Source of the DNA: a virus
Length of the DNA stretch: 64,000 nt
Direction: 5' to 3' (one strand)
IMG/VR virus record: IMGVR_UViG_3300036045_000002
Coordinates: 16,086-80,085 of that record
Shown one piece after another: positions 31,187-39,610 of the stretch (positions within the stretch are counted from its first letter, which is position 1; the number at the start of each line of letters is the position of its first letter). The position numbers were made by a program, and so were the translations under genes. The notes beneath the pieces were generated by a model. It made no database searches. It had not been told where the DNA came from and saw only the letters and a list, made by a program, of their open reading frames with translations.

Positions 31187-31891
31187 ATGTCCAAGTTCAC
31201 GCCCAGGCTGGAGGCGCTCGACGGCAGGCAGGTCCCCGGGTCGCTGATCGTCAACGCCCTGACGGCCGGCCTGGAGAACCTGTTCGTGTACGTCGGCGAC
31301 GGGCCGAAGCTGATGCTCCCGGGAGGCGTCGATCCGGCCATGCTGAACCAGCAACCGGCCGGGGCCGCCCCCGCGCCGGTGACCCCGCTGCCGCTGGCGA
31401 CCTGGAACGTCAACGTGACGCCGGCCGCCCTCAACAGCGACGGCATCGGGACCTCGGACATCGCCTCGACGGCCGGGGTCGCCGACTCCGGGCTCTGGAA
31501 CGTCCAGGTGACGTTCACCATCTACCAGTGTACGGCCAACCAGCCGGGGGCCATCACCTACAGCCCGACGACCGGCCTCCCGACGAACGGGACGTTCGAG
31601 TACACGGTCAACATCAACGGCGTGGCCGGTCCCACCGGTATCGACGTGAACTCCCTCGCGACCGACTTCGCCGCGGGCCTGACCACGGCCGGGTTCCCGT
31701 CGGGGGCCAGCGGGGCGATCGTCCACGTCAACGGCCCGTCGGCCGTGCCGGTGGTGATCGACGGCGTGACGCACACGGCCCACGGGATCGTGAAGTCCGT
31801 GTCCATCGTGTGCGTCAAGGCCACGGACTTCAACGGCAACAACCTGCCGGGCCTGGGTAACTACGCCCCGACCGTCCAGCAATCGCCGTGA
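31187..31891 (+). CDS. Secreted-type beta protein with planctomycete N-terminal motif
   Basis: This 234-residue protein begins MSKFTPRLEALDGRQVPGS, strongly recalling the RLExLEDRxVP motif found at the start of many exported Gemmata-group proteins. A Pro/Ala linker (residues 55-70) and a beta-rich C-terminal domain (about 70-230, Ser/Thr/Gly/Asn-rich) follow. It may be a late-acquired host gene or a virion protein using a host sorting signal. It stands alone between a coupled regulator pair and nucleotide genes, with AAGGAG before the ATG. Confidence 0.65.
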   Translation: MSKFTPRLEALDGRQVPGSLIVNALTAGLENLFVYVGDGPKLMLPGGVDPAMLNQQPAGAAPAPVTPLPLATWNVNVTPAALNSDGIGTSDIASTAGVADSGLWNVQVTFTIYQCTANQPGAITYSPTTGLPTNGTFEYTVNINGVAGPTGIDVNSLATDFAAGLTTAGFPSGASGAIVHVNGPSAVPVVIDGVTHTAHGIVKSVSIVCVKATDFNGNNLPGLGNYAPTVQQSP

Positions 31892-31908
31892 CCTCGCGTT
31901 AAGACTAG

Positions 31909-31936
31909 GGAACGGCCGGACACCAACGGCCGTTCC
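31909..31936 (+). terminator. Hairpin after 31891, possible terminator
   Basis: A perfect 10-bp stem (GGAACGGCCG with CGGCCGTTCC, loop of eight) followed by AGCCTTTC. The T-run is short. Confidence 0.55.
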
Positions 31937-31955
31937 AGCCTTTCAAGGTACCGAC

Positions 31956-32096
31956 ATGATCGCGTTCATCCGGCAGTTCTGGCGATTCTGGACGTGCTGT
32001 TACTGGTCGGAGCACTCGACCATCTACCACTGGAAGACCGGCGAGCACTGCTGGCGGTGTAAGCGGTGTAACACCATCTGGATGAAACTACCTTAA
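31956..32096 (+). CDS. Tiny Trp/Cys-rich protein, 46 residues
   Basis: The sequence starts MIAFIRQFWRFWTCCYW, then HCWRCKRCNTIWMKLP. The HCxxCxxC end could bind zinc or iron. CAAGG lies seven bases before the ATG, and the stop is fused to the ribosome site of dcd (TAAGGAGG), which supports real translation. Function is unknown. Confidence 0.55.
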   Translation: MIAFIRQFWRFWTCCYWSEHSTIYHWKTGEHCWRCKRCNTIWMKLP

Positions 32097-32106
32097 GGAG
32101 GCCATC

Positions 32107-32874
32107 GTGGGAGTCTTGTCAGATTGGCAGATCGCTCGGGACGTGAAGATCACGGACGCCCAGCCGAACCAGAAGCGGCACGGAAAGATCAGCTACGGAT
32201 ACACGTCGTACGGCTACGACGCACGGGTCGGGTATAAGTTCAAGGTGTTCTCGCCGATCATGTGCCGGGAGGTCGATCCGAAGCAGTTCGACCAGAACGC
32301 CCTCGTGGACGTGGACCTCACACCTTACGACCACGACCTGACTTACCAACCGGCCGAGAACATGCGGCAGGCCGGAGGCACCTGGTACTGCCGTCGGTGC
32401 TTCGACGCCTTCAAGGAGCGGGAGGCGGCCGGCCCCCGGTGCAAGGTCCAGCCGCCGGACCACATCCTCATCCCGCCGCACTCGTTCGTCCTGGGGGAGA
32501 CGGTCGAGGAGTTCACAATCCCGCGGGACTGCCTGTGCATCGTGGTCGGAAAATCCACCTACGCCAGGTGCGGACTCGTGGTCAACGTCACGCCCGGCGA
32601 GCCGGAGTGGACCGGAAAGTGGACGGTGGAGATCAGCAACACCACGCCACTCCCGGCCCGGGTGTACTGCGGCGAAGGGATAATGCAGTGCGTCTTCCTC
32701 CGGACGGACGGATACGGCGAATTGGTCGTGAGAAAGGCCCTGGAGTCGATGACGGACGGTGAGGCCGACTCCTTCATCAAGATGGCGACCTGCAACGTGT
32801 CCTACGCCGACAAGAGAGGCCGATACCAAGGCCAAGAAGGAGTCACCACCCCGACGGTCGATAAAAAGGAGTGA
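32107..32874 (+). CDS. dcd: dCTP deaminase with extra zinc-finger-like insertion
   Basis: This 255-residue enzyme would convert dCTP to dUTP, feeding dUMP to ThyX. It has the family pattern in order: LSDWQI, ISYGYTSYGYDAR (about 28-40), IPPHSFVLGETVEEF, and VGKSTYARCGLVVNVTPGEP (about 147-166, active-site region), then NTTPLPARVYCGEGIMQ. Length is about 60 above usual, partly owing to an insertion YCRRCFDAFKEREAAGPRC near residues 96-117 that looks like a metal-binding finger. GTG start with TAAGGAGG upstream. Confidence 0.9.
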   Translation: MGVLSDWQIARDVKITDAQPNQKRHGKISYGYTSYGYDARVGYKFKVFSPIMCREVDPKQFDQNALVDVDLTPYDHDLTYQPAENMRQAGGTWYCRRCFDAFKEREAAGPRCKVQPPDHILIPPHSFVLGETVEEFTIPRDCLCIVVGKSTYARCGLVVNVTPGEPEWTGKWTVEISNTTPLPARVYCGEGIMQCVFLRTDGYGELVVRKALESMTDGEADSFIKMATCNVSYADKRGRYQGQEGVTTPTVDKKE

Positions 32875-32881
32875 CCGGCCG

Positions 32882-34306
32882 ATGCCCCCCAGAAAGAAAG
32901 CCTACCCGTACCAGAAGCGCGGGATCTGGAAGATCCATGCGTTCAAAGGCCGGGCCCTCCTGGCCGACGACATGGGACTCGGGAAGACCTTCCAGGCCCT
33001 CCAGTACGCGAAGGTCTTCCTCGACTCCGGCCCCGTCGTCGTCGTCTGCCCGGCCAGCGTCAAGTGGAACTGGCAGCGGGAGGCCGAGCAGGTCGGGTTC
33101 CTGACGCACGTCCTCGAACGCCGCCGGCCGCCGACGATGACCGGCAACCTGCTCCGACACCAGTCCAACACCGTCTACGTGGTTAACTATGACATCCTGG
33201 GTGACGGGGCCGAAGGTTCCCGTCACCCGACCTGGAATCACTTCCTGAAGGCCCTCAGGCCGAAACTCGTCCTCCTGGACGAGTGCCACTACCTCAAGTC
33301 CAGGGGGGCCAAGCGGACGAGGTGGGTCCGGCAACTCGTCCAGGACGTCGGGCAGGTCGTCGGCATGTCCGGCACGCCGATGACGAGCCGGCCTGCCGAA
33401 CTCTGGTCGGTGCTGAACATCCTGAGGCCGGACGAGTTCCCGGAGTTCGGCAAGTTCGCCAGGAGGTACTGCGCCCAGGAGTGGACGCCGTGGGGGATGA
33501 AGTACGGCGGGGCGAAGCGGCTGCCCGAACTCCACCGGCGGCTCAAAGGCGAACTGATGGTCAGACGCCGGAAGGCCGACGTCCTGGACGAGTTGCCGGC
33601 GAAGACCCGGGTCGTCGTCCCGGTAGACCTGCCGGACATGAGGCAGTATTTGGAGGCCGAGCGAGACCTGGTCCGGTGGCTCAGGAAGACGCACCCGGAC
33701 AAGCGGAAGGGATTCCGGAACTCGCAACGGATGGTCAGGTTCGGATACCTGAAACGGCTGATCGGGGAACTCAAACTCCCGGCCGTGAAGCAGTGGGTCG
33801 AGGACTTCCTAGGCGGGTCGGACGGCAAGCTCATCGCGTTTGCCGTCCACAAGAAGGTCGTGGGGCCGCTGGTCGAGACGTTCAAGAGGTGCGCCGTCAA
33901 GGTGGACGGGTCCGTCACCGGGCGGGCCAGGCAGGCCACGTTCGACCGGTTCACGGCGAACGACGCCGTCCGGCTGCTCGTCGGCAATGTCCAGGCGGCC
34001 GGGGTCGGCTGGAACGGCCAGGTGGCCAACTCGGTCGTGTTCGCCGAGTTCGGCCTGACGCCGGGGGAGCACACCCAGGCCGAGGACCGGGCCCACCGGA
34101 TGGGCCAGAAGAAGCCGGTGACCATCTACTACCTGGTGGCCAGAGGCACCATCGAGGAAGACCTGGTCAGAAAGGTCCAGCGGAAGCAGCAAGTCCTGGA
34201 CGAGGCCCTGGACGGCGACAAGGCCGTGGACGGATTCGACATCCTGGACGACCTGGAGGCGAAACTACTCAAGCGAGGAGGGAGACGTGGCCGTAAGAAA
34301 CCCTGA
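32882..34306 (+). CDS. SNF2-family DNA helicase/translocase
   Basis: This 474-residue ATPase has the SNF2 motifs. LLADDMGLGKTFQALQ (Walker A, about residues 27-42), VVVCPASVKWNWQ (Ia), LVLLDECHYLKS (DEAH box as DECH, about 132), GMSGTPMTSRPAELW (III), and a RecA-like second lobe with QAAGVGWNGQ and DRAHRMGQKKPVTIYYLVA (V-VI) are clear. The short form resembles phage SNF2 enzymes and SMARCAL1-type annealing helicases that act at replication forks. It is just upstream of the primase. Confidence 0.9.
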   Translation: MPPRKKAYPYQKRGIWKIHAFKGRALLADDMGLGKTFQALQYAKVFLDSGPVVVVCPASVKWNWQREAEQVGFLTHVLERRRPPTMTGNLLRHQSNTVYVVNYDILGDGAEGSRHPTWNHFLKALRPKLVLLDECHYLKSRGAKRTRWVRQLVQDVGQVVGMSGTPMTSRPAELWSVLNILRPDEFPEFGKFARRYCAQEWTPWGMKYGGAKRLPELHRRLKGELMVRRRKADVLDELPAKTRVVVPVDLPDMRQYLEAERDLVRWLRKTHPDKRKGFRNSQRMVRFGYLKRLIGELKLPAVKQWVEDFLGGSDGKLIAFAVHKKVVGPLVETFKRCAVKVDGSVTGRARQATFDRFTANDAVRLLVGNVQAAGVGWNGQVANSVVFAEFGLTPGEHTQAEDRAHRMGQKKPVTIYYLVARGTIEEDLVRKVQRKQQVLDEALDGDKAVDGFDILDDLEAKLLKRGGRRGRKKP

Positions 34307-34502
34307 CCAGCAACACACCCGCACGTTCGTCGGCGGGACGGGCACCCTGTACGTCAGGGGGCTCTCGAAACTCATCCGGGACAAGTTCCACGCGGCCTGC
34401 CTGATGCGGGGCCGGACGATGAAAGGCGTCCTGGAGGAGTTCATGCGGGACTACGCCCGCCAGGCCGAGACCGTCCAACGGCACAAGAGGAAGAAGAAAT
34501 GA
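34287..34502 (+). CDS. Small ribbon-helix-helix-like protein
   Basis: This 71-residue protein has TLYVRGLSKLIRDKFHAACL followed by GRTMKGVLEEFMRDYARQ, the strand-helix-helix pattern of an Arc/CopG-type DNA-binding domain. It starts at GTG 34287 inside the SNF2 end (20-base overlap) and overlaps the primase start, so it is translated between them. It could regulate this operon. A basic tail ends the protein. Confidence 0.6.
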   Translation: MAVRNPDQQHTRTFVGGTGTLYVRGLSKLIRDKFHAACLMRGRTMKGVLEEFMRDYARQAETVQRHKRKKK

Positions 34503-35377
34503 CGTTCGACCAGCTGATGCGCGACCTCGGCGTGGAGGTCAGGCGGCACGGCGAGCACCACCACACCACGTCCGGGTGGGTCAACATCGACTGCCCGTTC
34601 TGCTCGCCGAAGGAGAGGCGGTTCCGACTGGGGTACAACCCGCGGGGCGGGTACTGCTCGTGCTGGACGTGCGGGCCGAAGAACGTCCACGCCGTCGTCA
34701 TGGAACTGACCGGCAAGCCTTACGGCCAAGTCCGGCTCGTGGTCGGCGACCTGGAGAGGACGGTCGTCAAGGACGACATCAGGCCGGAAGGCAAGCTCGT
34801 CGAGCCGAAAGGCGTCGGCCGGCTGCTCACCCCCCACCGGGAGTACCTGAGGCACCGGGGGTTCGACCCGGAGTCGGTGGAAAGGCTGTGGGACGTCCGG
34901 GGGACCGGGATGTTCTGCGACCTGCCGTGGCGGCTGTACATTCCGGTCAAGTACCAGGACGAGACGGTCTCGTGGACGACGCGGGCCTGCTCGGACAGCG
35001 CCAAGACGCGGTACCTGTCGGCCGCGCCAGACCAGGAGAAGGTGCCGTTGAAGTCCATGCTGTACGGCGAGGACTACGTGGTCAACGCGGTCGTCGTGGT
35101 CGAGGGTCCTCTGGACGTGTGGCGGATCGGCCCGGGGGCGGTCGCGACGTGCGGGACGGCGTTCTCCAAGGCCCAGGTTCTCCGGCTGTCGAGATTCCCC
35201 GTCCGGGCCGTCTGTTTCGACTCCGACCGGGCCGCCCAGGCGCGGGCGAAGAAGCTGGCCGATCAACTGGACGTGTTCGACGGTAAGACGTGCGTCGTCC
35301 GCCTCCAGACCGGCAAGGACGCGGCCGAAGCGTCCTCGAAAGAAATCGCCAAACTTCGCCGTCGTTTTCTCGATTGA
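34499..35377 (+). CDS. DnaG-type primase
   Basis: This 292-residue protein lays RNA primers for replication. Its N-terminal zinc finger is CPFC (C32, C35) with CSCWTC (C53-C58). The TOPRIM domain has VVVVEGPLDVWRIG (about residues 194-210, the conserved Glu) and VCFDSDRAAQ (about 240-250, DxD). It lacks the helicase-binding tail of bacterial DnaG, as in short phage primases. An ATGA overlap couples it to the preceding small regulator. The DnaB-like helicase is 2.7 kb downstream. Confidence 0.85.
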   Translation: MTFDQLMRDLGVEVRRHGEHHHTTSGWVNIDCPFCSPKERRFRLGYNPRGGYCSCWTCGPKNVHAVVMELTGKPYGQVRLVVGDLERTVVKDDIRPEGKLVEPKGVGRLLTPHREYLRHRGFDPESVERLWDVRGTGMFCDLPWRLYIPVKYQDETVSWTTRACSDSAKTRYLSAAPDQEKVPLKSMLYGEDYVVNAVVVVEGPLDVWRIGPGAVATCGTAFSKAQVLRLSRFPVRAVCFDSDRAAQARAKKLADQLDVFDGKTCVVRLQTGKDAAEASSKEIAKLRRRFLD

Positions 35378-35403
35378 ACAGGACGACATCGCGCCTGTAT
35401 GCT
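35374..35403 (+). promoter_or_regulatory. Sigma70-like promoter
   Basis: TTGAAC, an 18-bp spacer and TATGCT. The sequence TTGAACAGGACG recurs at the promoter at 39522. The -35 overlaps the primase stop codon. Confidence 0.65.
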
Positions 35404-35412
35404 GACGCGATG

Positions 35413-35431
35413 TCGTCGCACGGCGCGACGA
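35413..35431 (+). promoter_or_regulatory. Leader hairpin with ACGGC loop
   Basis: TCGTCGC-ACGGC-GCGACGA, perfect 7-bp stem at +3 or so. It matches the leader hairpins at 22826 and 28106. Confidence 0.75.
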
Positions 35432-35455
35432 CGCACACACACGAGAGATCGCGAC

Positions 35456-35950
35456 GTGAGCAGCACAGACACAGTACGCGCAAGCACAACGGACCCCAAT
35501 CGTGACGCACTCGGCGCAGGACTCCGGACGAGACAGCATTTCGTCCACTGCGCCGTCAAATCACTCGGTCACGCAGCGCTCCAGGAGATTGCGAAGCGGG
35601 CGCAGGAGATCGCGACGCAAGCCGGCTACGAATTCAACGACAAGACGTTCTCGCCTCAATCGACCAGGACAGCACTGGTCGAGATGCGAGGTAAGGAGTT
35701 CGTCCGGCAGTCTGACGACGGGACCTGGACGTTGACTGATCTGGCGCAGGAAGTGATCGACTCGCCGGAGAAAGACGGACGACAATCGCTATCCAGTTAC
35801 AGGAAGCCGGAGATCGGGTCGAAGCGGCTCATGACCATCGACGACAAGGGACGCGTCCTCATCTCCGGCTTCAACGGCGCATTGGTCGAGGTCGAGTACG
35901 TCTCGGAGAACGAAGTCCGGATCCGGAAGGTCAGAATCGTCCCGATCTGA
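35456..35950 (+). CDS. Hypothetical protein
   Basis: This 164-residue protein starts at GTG 35456 with GAGAGATC upstream. Residues 25-110 (AVKSLGHAALQEIAKRAQEI, then FVRQSDDGTWTLTDLAQEVI) have the shape of a winged helix: a helical bundle followed by a wing with DGTWTL. A beta-rich C-terminal part follows (RVLISGFNGALVEVEYV). It may bind DNA. The codon use is slightly more A/T-rich at third positions than that of neighbours. No family is recognised. Confidence 0.6.
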   Translation: MSSTDTVRASTTDPNRDALGAGLRTRQHFVHCAVKSLGHAALQEIAKRAQEIATQAGYEFNDKTFSPQSTRTALVEMRGKEFVRQSDDGTWTLTDLAQEVIDSPEKDGRQSLSSYRKPEIGSKRLMTIDDKGRVLISGFNGALVEVEYVSENEVRIRKVRIVPI

Positions 35951-35974
35951 CACTCACTACCAAAGGAGTCCGTC

Positions 35975-36499
35975 GTGGCCAAAAGAGTCGTCACCACCCG
36001 GTCGAACTACCAGAAGTGGGTCCTGAAACAGTTCGACCTGCACTTCGGCCGGACGCCGGAGCAGAACGACTTCTGGCGAACGGTATACGACAAGTACGTC
36101 CCTCCGCACGACGTCCTCCGGCTGTCCAGGACGTCGGCCGCCTGCGACAAGAACACGAAAGGCGTTCTAGTCCTGCACTGGCACGCATTCTCGGTGATGT
36201 TCGACCCGAAACTGGAACTCGAATTACAGGTCTCCGGCGAGTATTTCCGGGAGGACGTTCGTGCCGTCGCGATAGTGGACAGAGGAGTCACGGTCGGTTA
36301 CTACCGCGAGCCGGTCCTTGTCGCGAGCCGGGCCTACCATCCAGACTACCGACTGAAACACGTCAAGTTCGGCGTCATGCTGGACTGGTTTCAGGACCTG
36401 GATTGCGAAGTCCGGTTCGAGGAATACAAGGACGACAACTTCCACTTCGAGGCGACCGGCAACCATCACTTCTACGTCGAAGTACCTCGGAAAGACTGA
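35975..36499 (+). CDS. Hypothetical protein
   Basis: This 174-residue protein begins at GTG 35975 behind AAAGGAGTCCGTC, the leader motif used several times in this half. The sequence is mixed (YQKWVLKQFDLHFGRTPEQN, HWHAFSVMFDPKLELELQV) with many aromatic residues and no known motif. Third positions are richer in A/T than in the structural genes. Confidence 0.6.
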   Translation: MAKRVVTTRSNYQKWVLKQFDLHFGRTPEQNDFWRTVYDKYVPPHDVLRLSRTSAACDKNTKGVLVLHWHAFSVMFDPKLELELQVSGEYFREDVRAVAIVDRGVTVGYYREPVLVASRAYHPDYRLKHVKFGVMLDWFQDLDCEVRFEEYKDDNFHFEATGNHHFYVEVPRKD

Positions 36500-36561
36500 C
36501 TCGCATTCGCGGCGCTCGACGCGCCCCACACCTGTCTTCCTTTCGCACAGAATTGCGCCAG

Positions 36562-36616
36562 ATCGACGACCGCCGTCAGAGACGAGACTTTTCTCAGACT
36601 GAGTACGGTCGTCGAT
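36562..36616 (+). promoter_or_regulatory. Inverted repeat ATCGACGACCG...CGGTCGTCGAT
   Basis: A perfect 11-bp stem whose right arm is the first part of the 29-bp element at 36607. The stem would hide that element in RNA. Confidence 0.6.
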
Positions 36617-36635
36617 TGTACGCGATTCTAGAGCG
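36607..36635 (+). promoter_or_regulatory. 29-bp conserved upstream element, copy 3
   Basis: GGTCGTCGATTGTACG then CGATTCTAGAGCG. It differs from copy 1 at one base. The next gene starts 164 bases on at 36799, and nothing else recognisable lies between except GAAACGGACC and the Arg/Cys-coding-like spacer. Confidence 0.6.
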
Positions 36636-36798
36636 AAACGGACCTGCGTCCGACAAAACTTCCGGCGATAATCACGTCCGGCGCGCGTGGGATAGGCGGG
36701 GGTCATGTCCCGCCGACAAGCGACTTTCACCAGGGTCGCTTCCCACGCACCTTTTTCCTTCCTGCCTCTGGTGACCACCGCGCCGGTGGAGTTTTACC

Positions 36799-38076
36799 AT
36801 GCCTGACGCTCGCTCGTCCGATCAATCCGTTCCGTCCTCCACCTCGATCCTCGACGCCTTCAACTGGCGTGGAGTCTGGACGCCTGGAGAGGTCATCGCC
36901 CTCCTCATCGACGGCGTCCTCAATCCTACCGAGGTCATGCTCCTCAGCCTGATCGAGTCGGCCGTCAAAGTCCGGGGGGAAGGGTGCTGGATCAGCAACA
37001 ACACGTTCGCGAAGGCACTCGGCCTCGCCAACAAGGCGAACGTGAACCGGATGATCCGGAAACTGAAGAAGCTCGACCTCGTCTACGAAGTCGGCTACGT
37101 CATGAAGAACAACTTGCGGCTGCGGGTCCTCCGAACCCGCCTGCCGGAGTGTCGAGAAATCGGTAAGGGGGACAGCTTTAAAGCTCACCCCCGGACAGCT
37201 TTAAAGCTGGCCGACTCTTCACTACGTTCAGAGATTAAAAAATACGTGGCTCCCTCCGGAGAGCCACGGATCGGGGAGAAACCTGCCTTGTCTGGTCAAT
37301 TCATACCTGAACTGGAAAACACCGGTAAAGGTAAGGGGCCATCGGAAAAGTGGGACAACTGGTGTGCCATGAGGTTGCGCGACTGCGCCGCGAACGCGAC
37401 CAAGATTTCGAGGAAATACGTCCTTTCGGCCGAAGGGAAGCACTTCCGGATGTTGCGCAAGGACCTCGGTGACGACCGAAACCGGATCGAGCGCGTCCTC
37501 GACTTCTATTGCGTCCAGATAGGACGGCCTTTCGTCCCCGACGTCCAGAACGCGAAAACGTTCCGGAGGAAGTGGACCCAACTCGAAGCCGCGTACCAAA
37601 GGTACCTCAAGAACAACCCCGACGTCCAGATTACCGACGAAGCGCACTCCGTTGTCAAGCACTACCTGTTCGGCCTGAACTGGCCGAAGGGAAGCGCGAC
37701 CAAACTTCTGCCGGCCGTCCAGGTGATGCTGGACAGGTATCGTGACTTCCGGGCCAAGCTCCGGGCCTACAAGGAGACCCGCCCCGAGTGGATCAAGGTC
37801 GGCAAGAACACCGTCCAAAACGCCCCCAAGCACCACGCCCTCGCCCACTTCCTGAGCAAGGCGCTGTCGTCTGTTGACTTCTTCGTCGGTCGCTGGTTCG
37901 CCGACCTGTACCAGCGGGTCGTTAACTGGCCGAAGTGGCACGGCAACCTGATGTCGGACGTGTGGAACGGCGACCCCAAGGACCAGAAGTTCGGCAAGGC
38001 TGTTTTGTCCCACTGCCAGACTTGGGGCGACCGGGTGTCCGAGGCGTGGGGCGTCCTGTCCCAGGAGTTGTCATGA
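36799..38076 (+). CDS. Replication initiator-like protein with winged helix
   Basis: This 425-residue protein is probably the origin-binding or helicase-loading protein. Residues about 50-110 form a winged helix (NPTEVMLLSLIESAVKVRGE, GCWISNNTFAKALGLANKAN, then LDLVYEVGYV). The remainder is helical and basic. Its gene ends with an ATGA overlap with the DnaB-like helicase, the O-P or initiator-helicase order of many phages. Codons 124-137 contain two identical iterons and then an AT-rich stretch, as in lambda O. There is no clear ribosome site before ATG 36799. Confidence 0.7.
   Translation: MPDARSSDQSVPSSTSILDAFNWRGVWTPGEVIALLIDGVLNPTEVMLLSLIESAVKVRGEGCWISNNTFAKALGLANKANVNRMIRKLKKLDLVYEVGYVMKNNLRLRVLRTRLPECREIGKGDSFKAHPRTALKLADSSLRSEIKKYVAPSGEPRIGEKPALSGQFIPELENTGKGKGPSEKWDNWCAMRLRDCAANATKISRKYVLSAEGKHFRMLRKDLGDDRNRIERVLDFYCVQIGRPFVPDVQNAKTFRRKWTQLEAAYQRYLKNNPDVQITDEAHSVVKHYLFGLNWPKGSATKLLPAVQVMLDRYRDFRAKLRAYKETRPEWIKVGKNTVQNAPKHHALAHFLSKALSSVDFFVGRWFADLYQRVVNWPKWHGNLMSDVWNGDPKDQKFGKAVLSHCQTWGDRVSEAWGVLSQELS
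37170..37208 (+). repeat. Two 16-bp origin iterons inside the initiator gene
   Basis: GGACAGCTTTAAAGCT at 37170-37185 and 37193-37208, each containing the palindrome AGCTTTAAAGCT, 23 bp apart. An AT-rich stretch (GATTAAAAAATACG, about 37232) and an 8-bp hairpin CGTGGCTC/GAGCCACG (about 37245-37268) follow. The arrangement suits a replication origin. Confidence 0.7.
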
Positions 38077-39482
38077 TCGTCCAGACCCGCGACAGCGTGA
38101 CCGAGCGAACGGTACTGACCGGCATGATCGTTAACACCGAGGTGCTCGGCAGGTTGAGCCCCAAGTGGACCAAGGACGGGCTGTTCTCGTCCGACTGGTC
38201 GAACGTCGTCGCCGGCTGGTGCGTCCGGTACTACGGGAAGTACGGCAAGGCCCCGGAGAAGGCGGTCGAGACCCTGTTCGCCAGTTGGGCCGACGGCCGG
38301 AACGACCGGGAAACGGTGAAACTGGTCGAACGGTACCTGTCGTCCTTGTCCGGCCAGTACCAGAGGACCAAGAAGAAGATCAACCCGGCCTACGTCCTCG
38401 ACCTGGCCGGCGACCATTTCAACGCCGTCCGGTTGAAAAGGCTCGCGGACGCACTCGCCGGGGACATCGACGCCGGGAAAGTCCAGGACGGCTGGAAGCG
38501 GATCGACAAGCTCGGCCGGGTCGAAGTCGGCGTCGGGGCGAGGATCGACGTCCTCCAGAACAAGGCCGCCATGAGGGCCGCGTTCGAGGACGCGAAGTCC
38601 GACGTCCTGGTGAAATACCCCGGGGCCCTCGGCCGGTTCTTCGGCGGGGCGCTTGAGCGGGAAGGATTCGTGGCCTTCATGGGGCCGGAGAAGCGCGGGA
38701 AGACCTGGTGGCTCCTCGACCTGGCCTGGCGGGCCATGCTCCAGAGGAAGCGGGTGGCGTTCTTCGAGGTCGGCGACCTGTCGGAACGGCAGATCCTCAG
38801 GCGATTCGGCGTCCGGGCGGCCGGGAGGCCGATGAAGCCTACGCCCGCCGGGCGGGTGGTCAACTATCCGACCAAACTAGTCCGGAAGGACGACGCCGCG
38901 TTCGACGTGGTCCACGACCCGCGGACGTACAAGGACTGGCTGACCTGGCCAGTCCTCGACAAGGCCATGAAGAAGGTCATGCTCGACCGGGTCAAGTCGA
39001 AGGAGTCCTATTTGGGTCTTTCCGTCCATGCCAACTCCAGTATTTCCGTAGGAGGCATCCGGACGACACTGCGGGAGTGGGAGACGACCGGATGGCGTCC
39101 CGAGGTCGTGGTCATCGACTACGCGGACATCCTCGCCCCACCCGCGGGGTTTCAGGGGGAGTCGCGGGACGCGGTCAATGAAACGTGGAAGGCCCTCCGG
39201 CGGATGTCCCAGGAACTCCACTGCCTGGTGGTCACGGCCACACAGGCGAACGCCATGAGCTACACGGCCGATTCCTTGTCCATGCAGAACTTCAGCGAAG
39301 ACAAGCGGAAGTTCTCCCACGTCACCGGAATGGTCGGCATCAACCAGAGCAACCCGGAGAAGGAGAAGGGGGTACAGCGGTTGAACTGGCTCGTCCTGCG
39401 GGAGGACGAATTCCTGGTTCAAGATCACGTCCTGGTCGCCGGGTGCCTCGCGGTCGCCAACCCGGCGGTGTGCAGTGCCTGA
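38073..39482 (+). CDS. Replicative DNA helicase, DnaB/RecA-fold
   Basis: This 469-residue protein would unwind the fork. Walker A is MGPEKRGKTWW (about residues 203-212), and Walker B is EVVVIDYADIL (about 347-357). SQELHCLVVTATQANA (about 380) resembles DnaB motif H3/sensor Gln, and DLSERQIL after Walker A resembles the conserved E-M-S-x-x-Q/L motif. The N-terminal domain is helical. It follows the initiator with an ATGA overlap and would pair with the primase at 34499. Confidence 0.85.
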   Translation: MIVQTRDSVTERTVLTGMIVNTEVLGRLSPKWTKDGLFSSDWSNVVAGWCVRYYGKYGKAPEKAVETLFASWADGRNDRETVKLVERYLSSLSGQYQRTKKKINPAYVLDLAGDHFNAVRLKRLADALAGDIDAGKVQDGWKRIDKLGRVEVGVGARIDVLQNKAAMRAAFEDAKSDVLVKYPGALGRFFGGALEREGFVAFMGPEKRGKTWWLLDLAWRAMLQRKRVAFFEVGDLSERQILRRFGVRAAGRPMKPTPAGRVVNYPTKLVRKDDAAFDVVHDPRTYKDWLTWPVLDKAMKKVMLDRVKSKESYLGLSVHANSSISVGGIRTTLREWETTGWRPEVVVIDYADILAPPAGFQGESRDAVNETWKALRRMSQELHCLVVTATQANAMSYTADSLSMQNFSEDKRKFSHVTGMVGINQSNPEKEKGVQRLNWLVLREDEFLVQDHVLVAGCLAVANPAVCSA

Positions 39483-39521
39483 GTTCACCTGCCAATGCCT
39501 GTGAATTCCTGCCAACCTAGA

Positions 39522-39551
39522 TTGAACAGGACGTCGCGGATCGCGTAGTCT
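39522..39551 (+). promoter_or_regulatory. Sigma70-like promoter
   Basis: TTGAAC, an 18-bp spacer and TAGTCT. It shares TTGAACAGGACG with the promoter at 35374. Confidence 0.6.
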
Positions 39552-39554
39552 GAC

Positions 39555-39589
39555 GCTGCGATCTCTCGCACGTCGCGAGACGACGCAGC
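39555..39589 (+). promoter_or_regulatory. Two-tier leader hairpin
   Basis: GCTGCG...CGCAGC encloses TCTCGC-ACGTC-GCGAGA. It lies just after the promoter at 39522, like the ACGGC-loop leaders, with loop ACGTC. Confidence 0.65.
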
Positions 39590-39610
39590 AGACGACGAAA
39601 GGGGTCCGAG

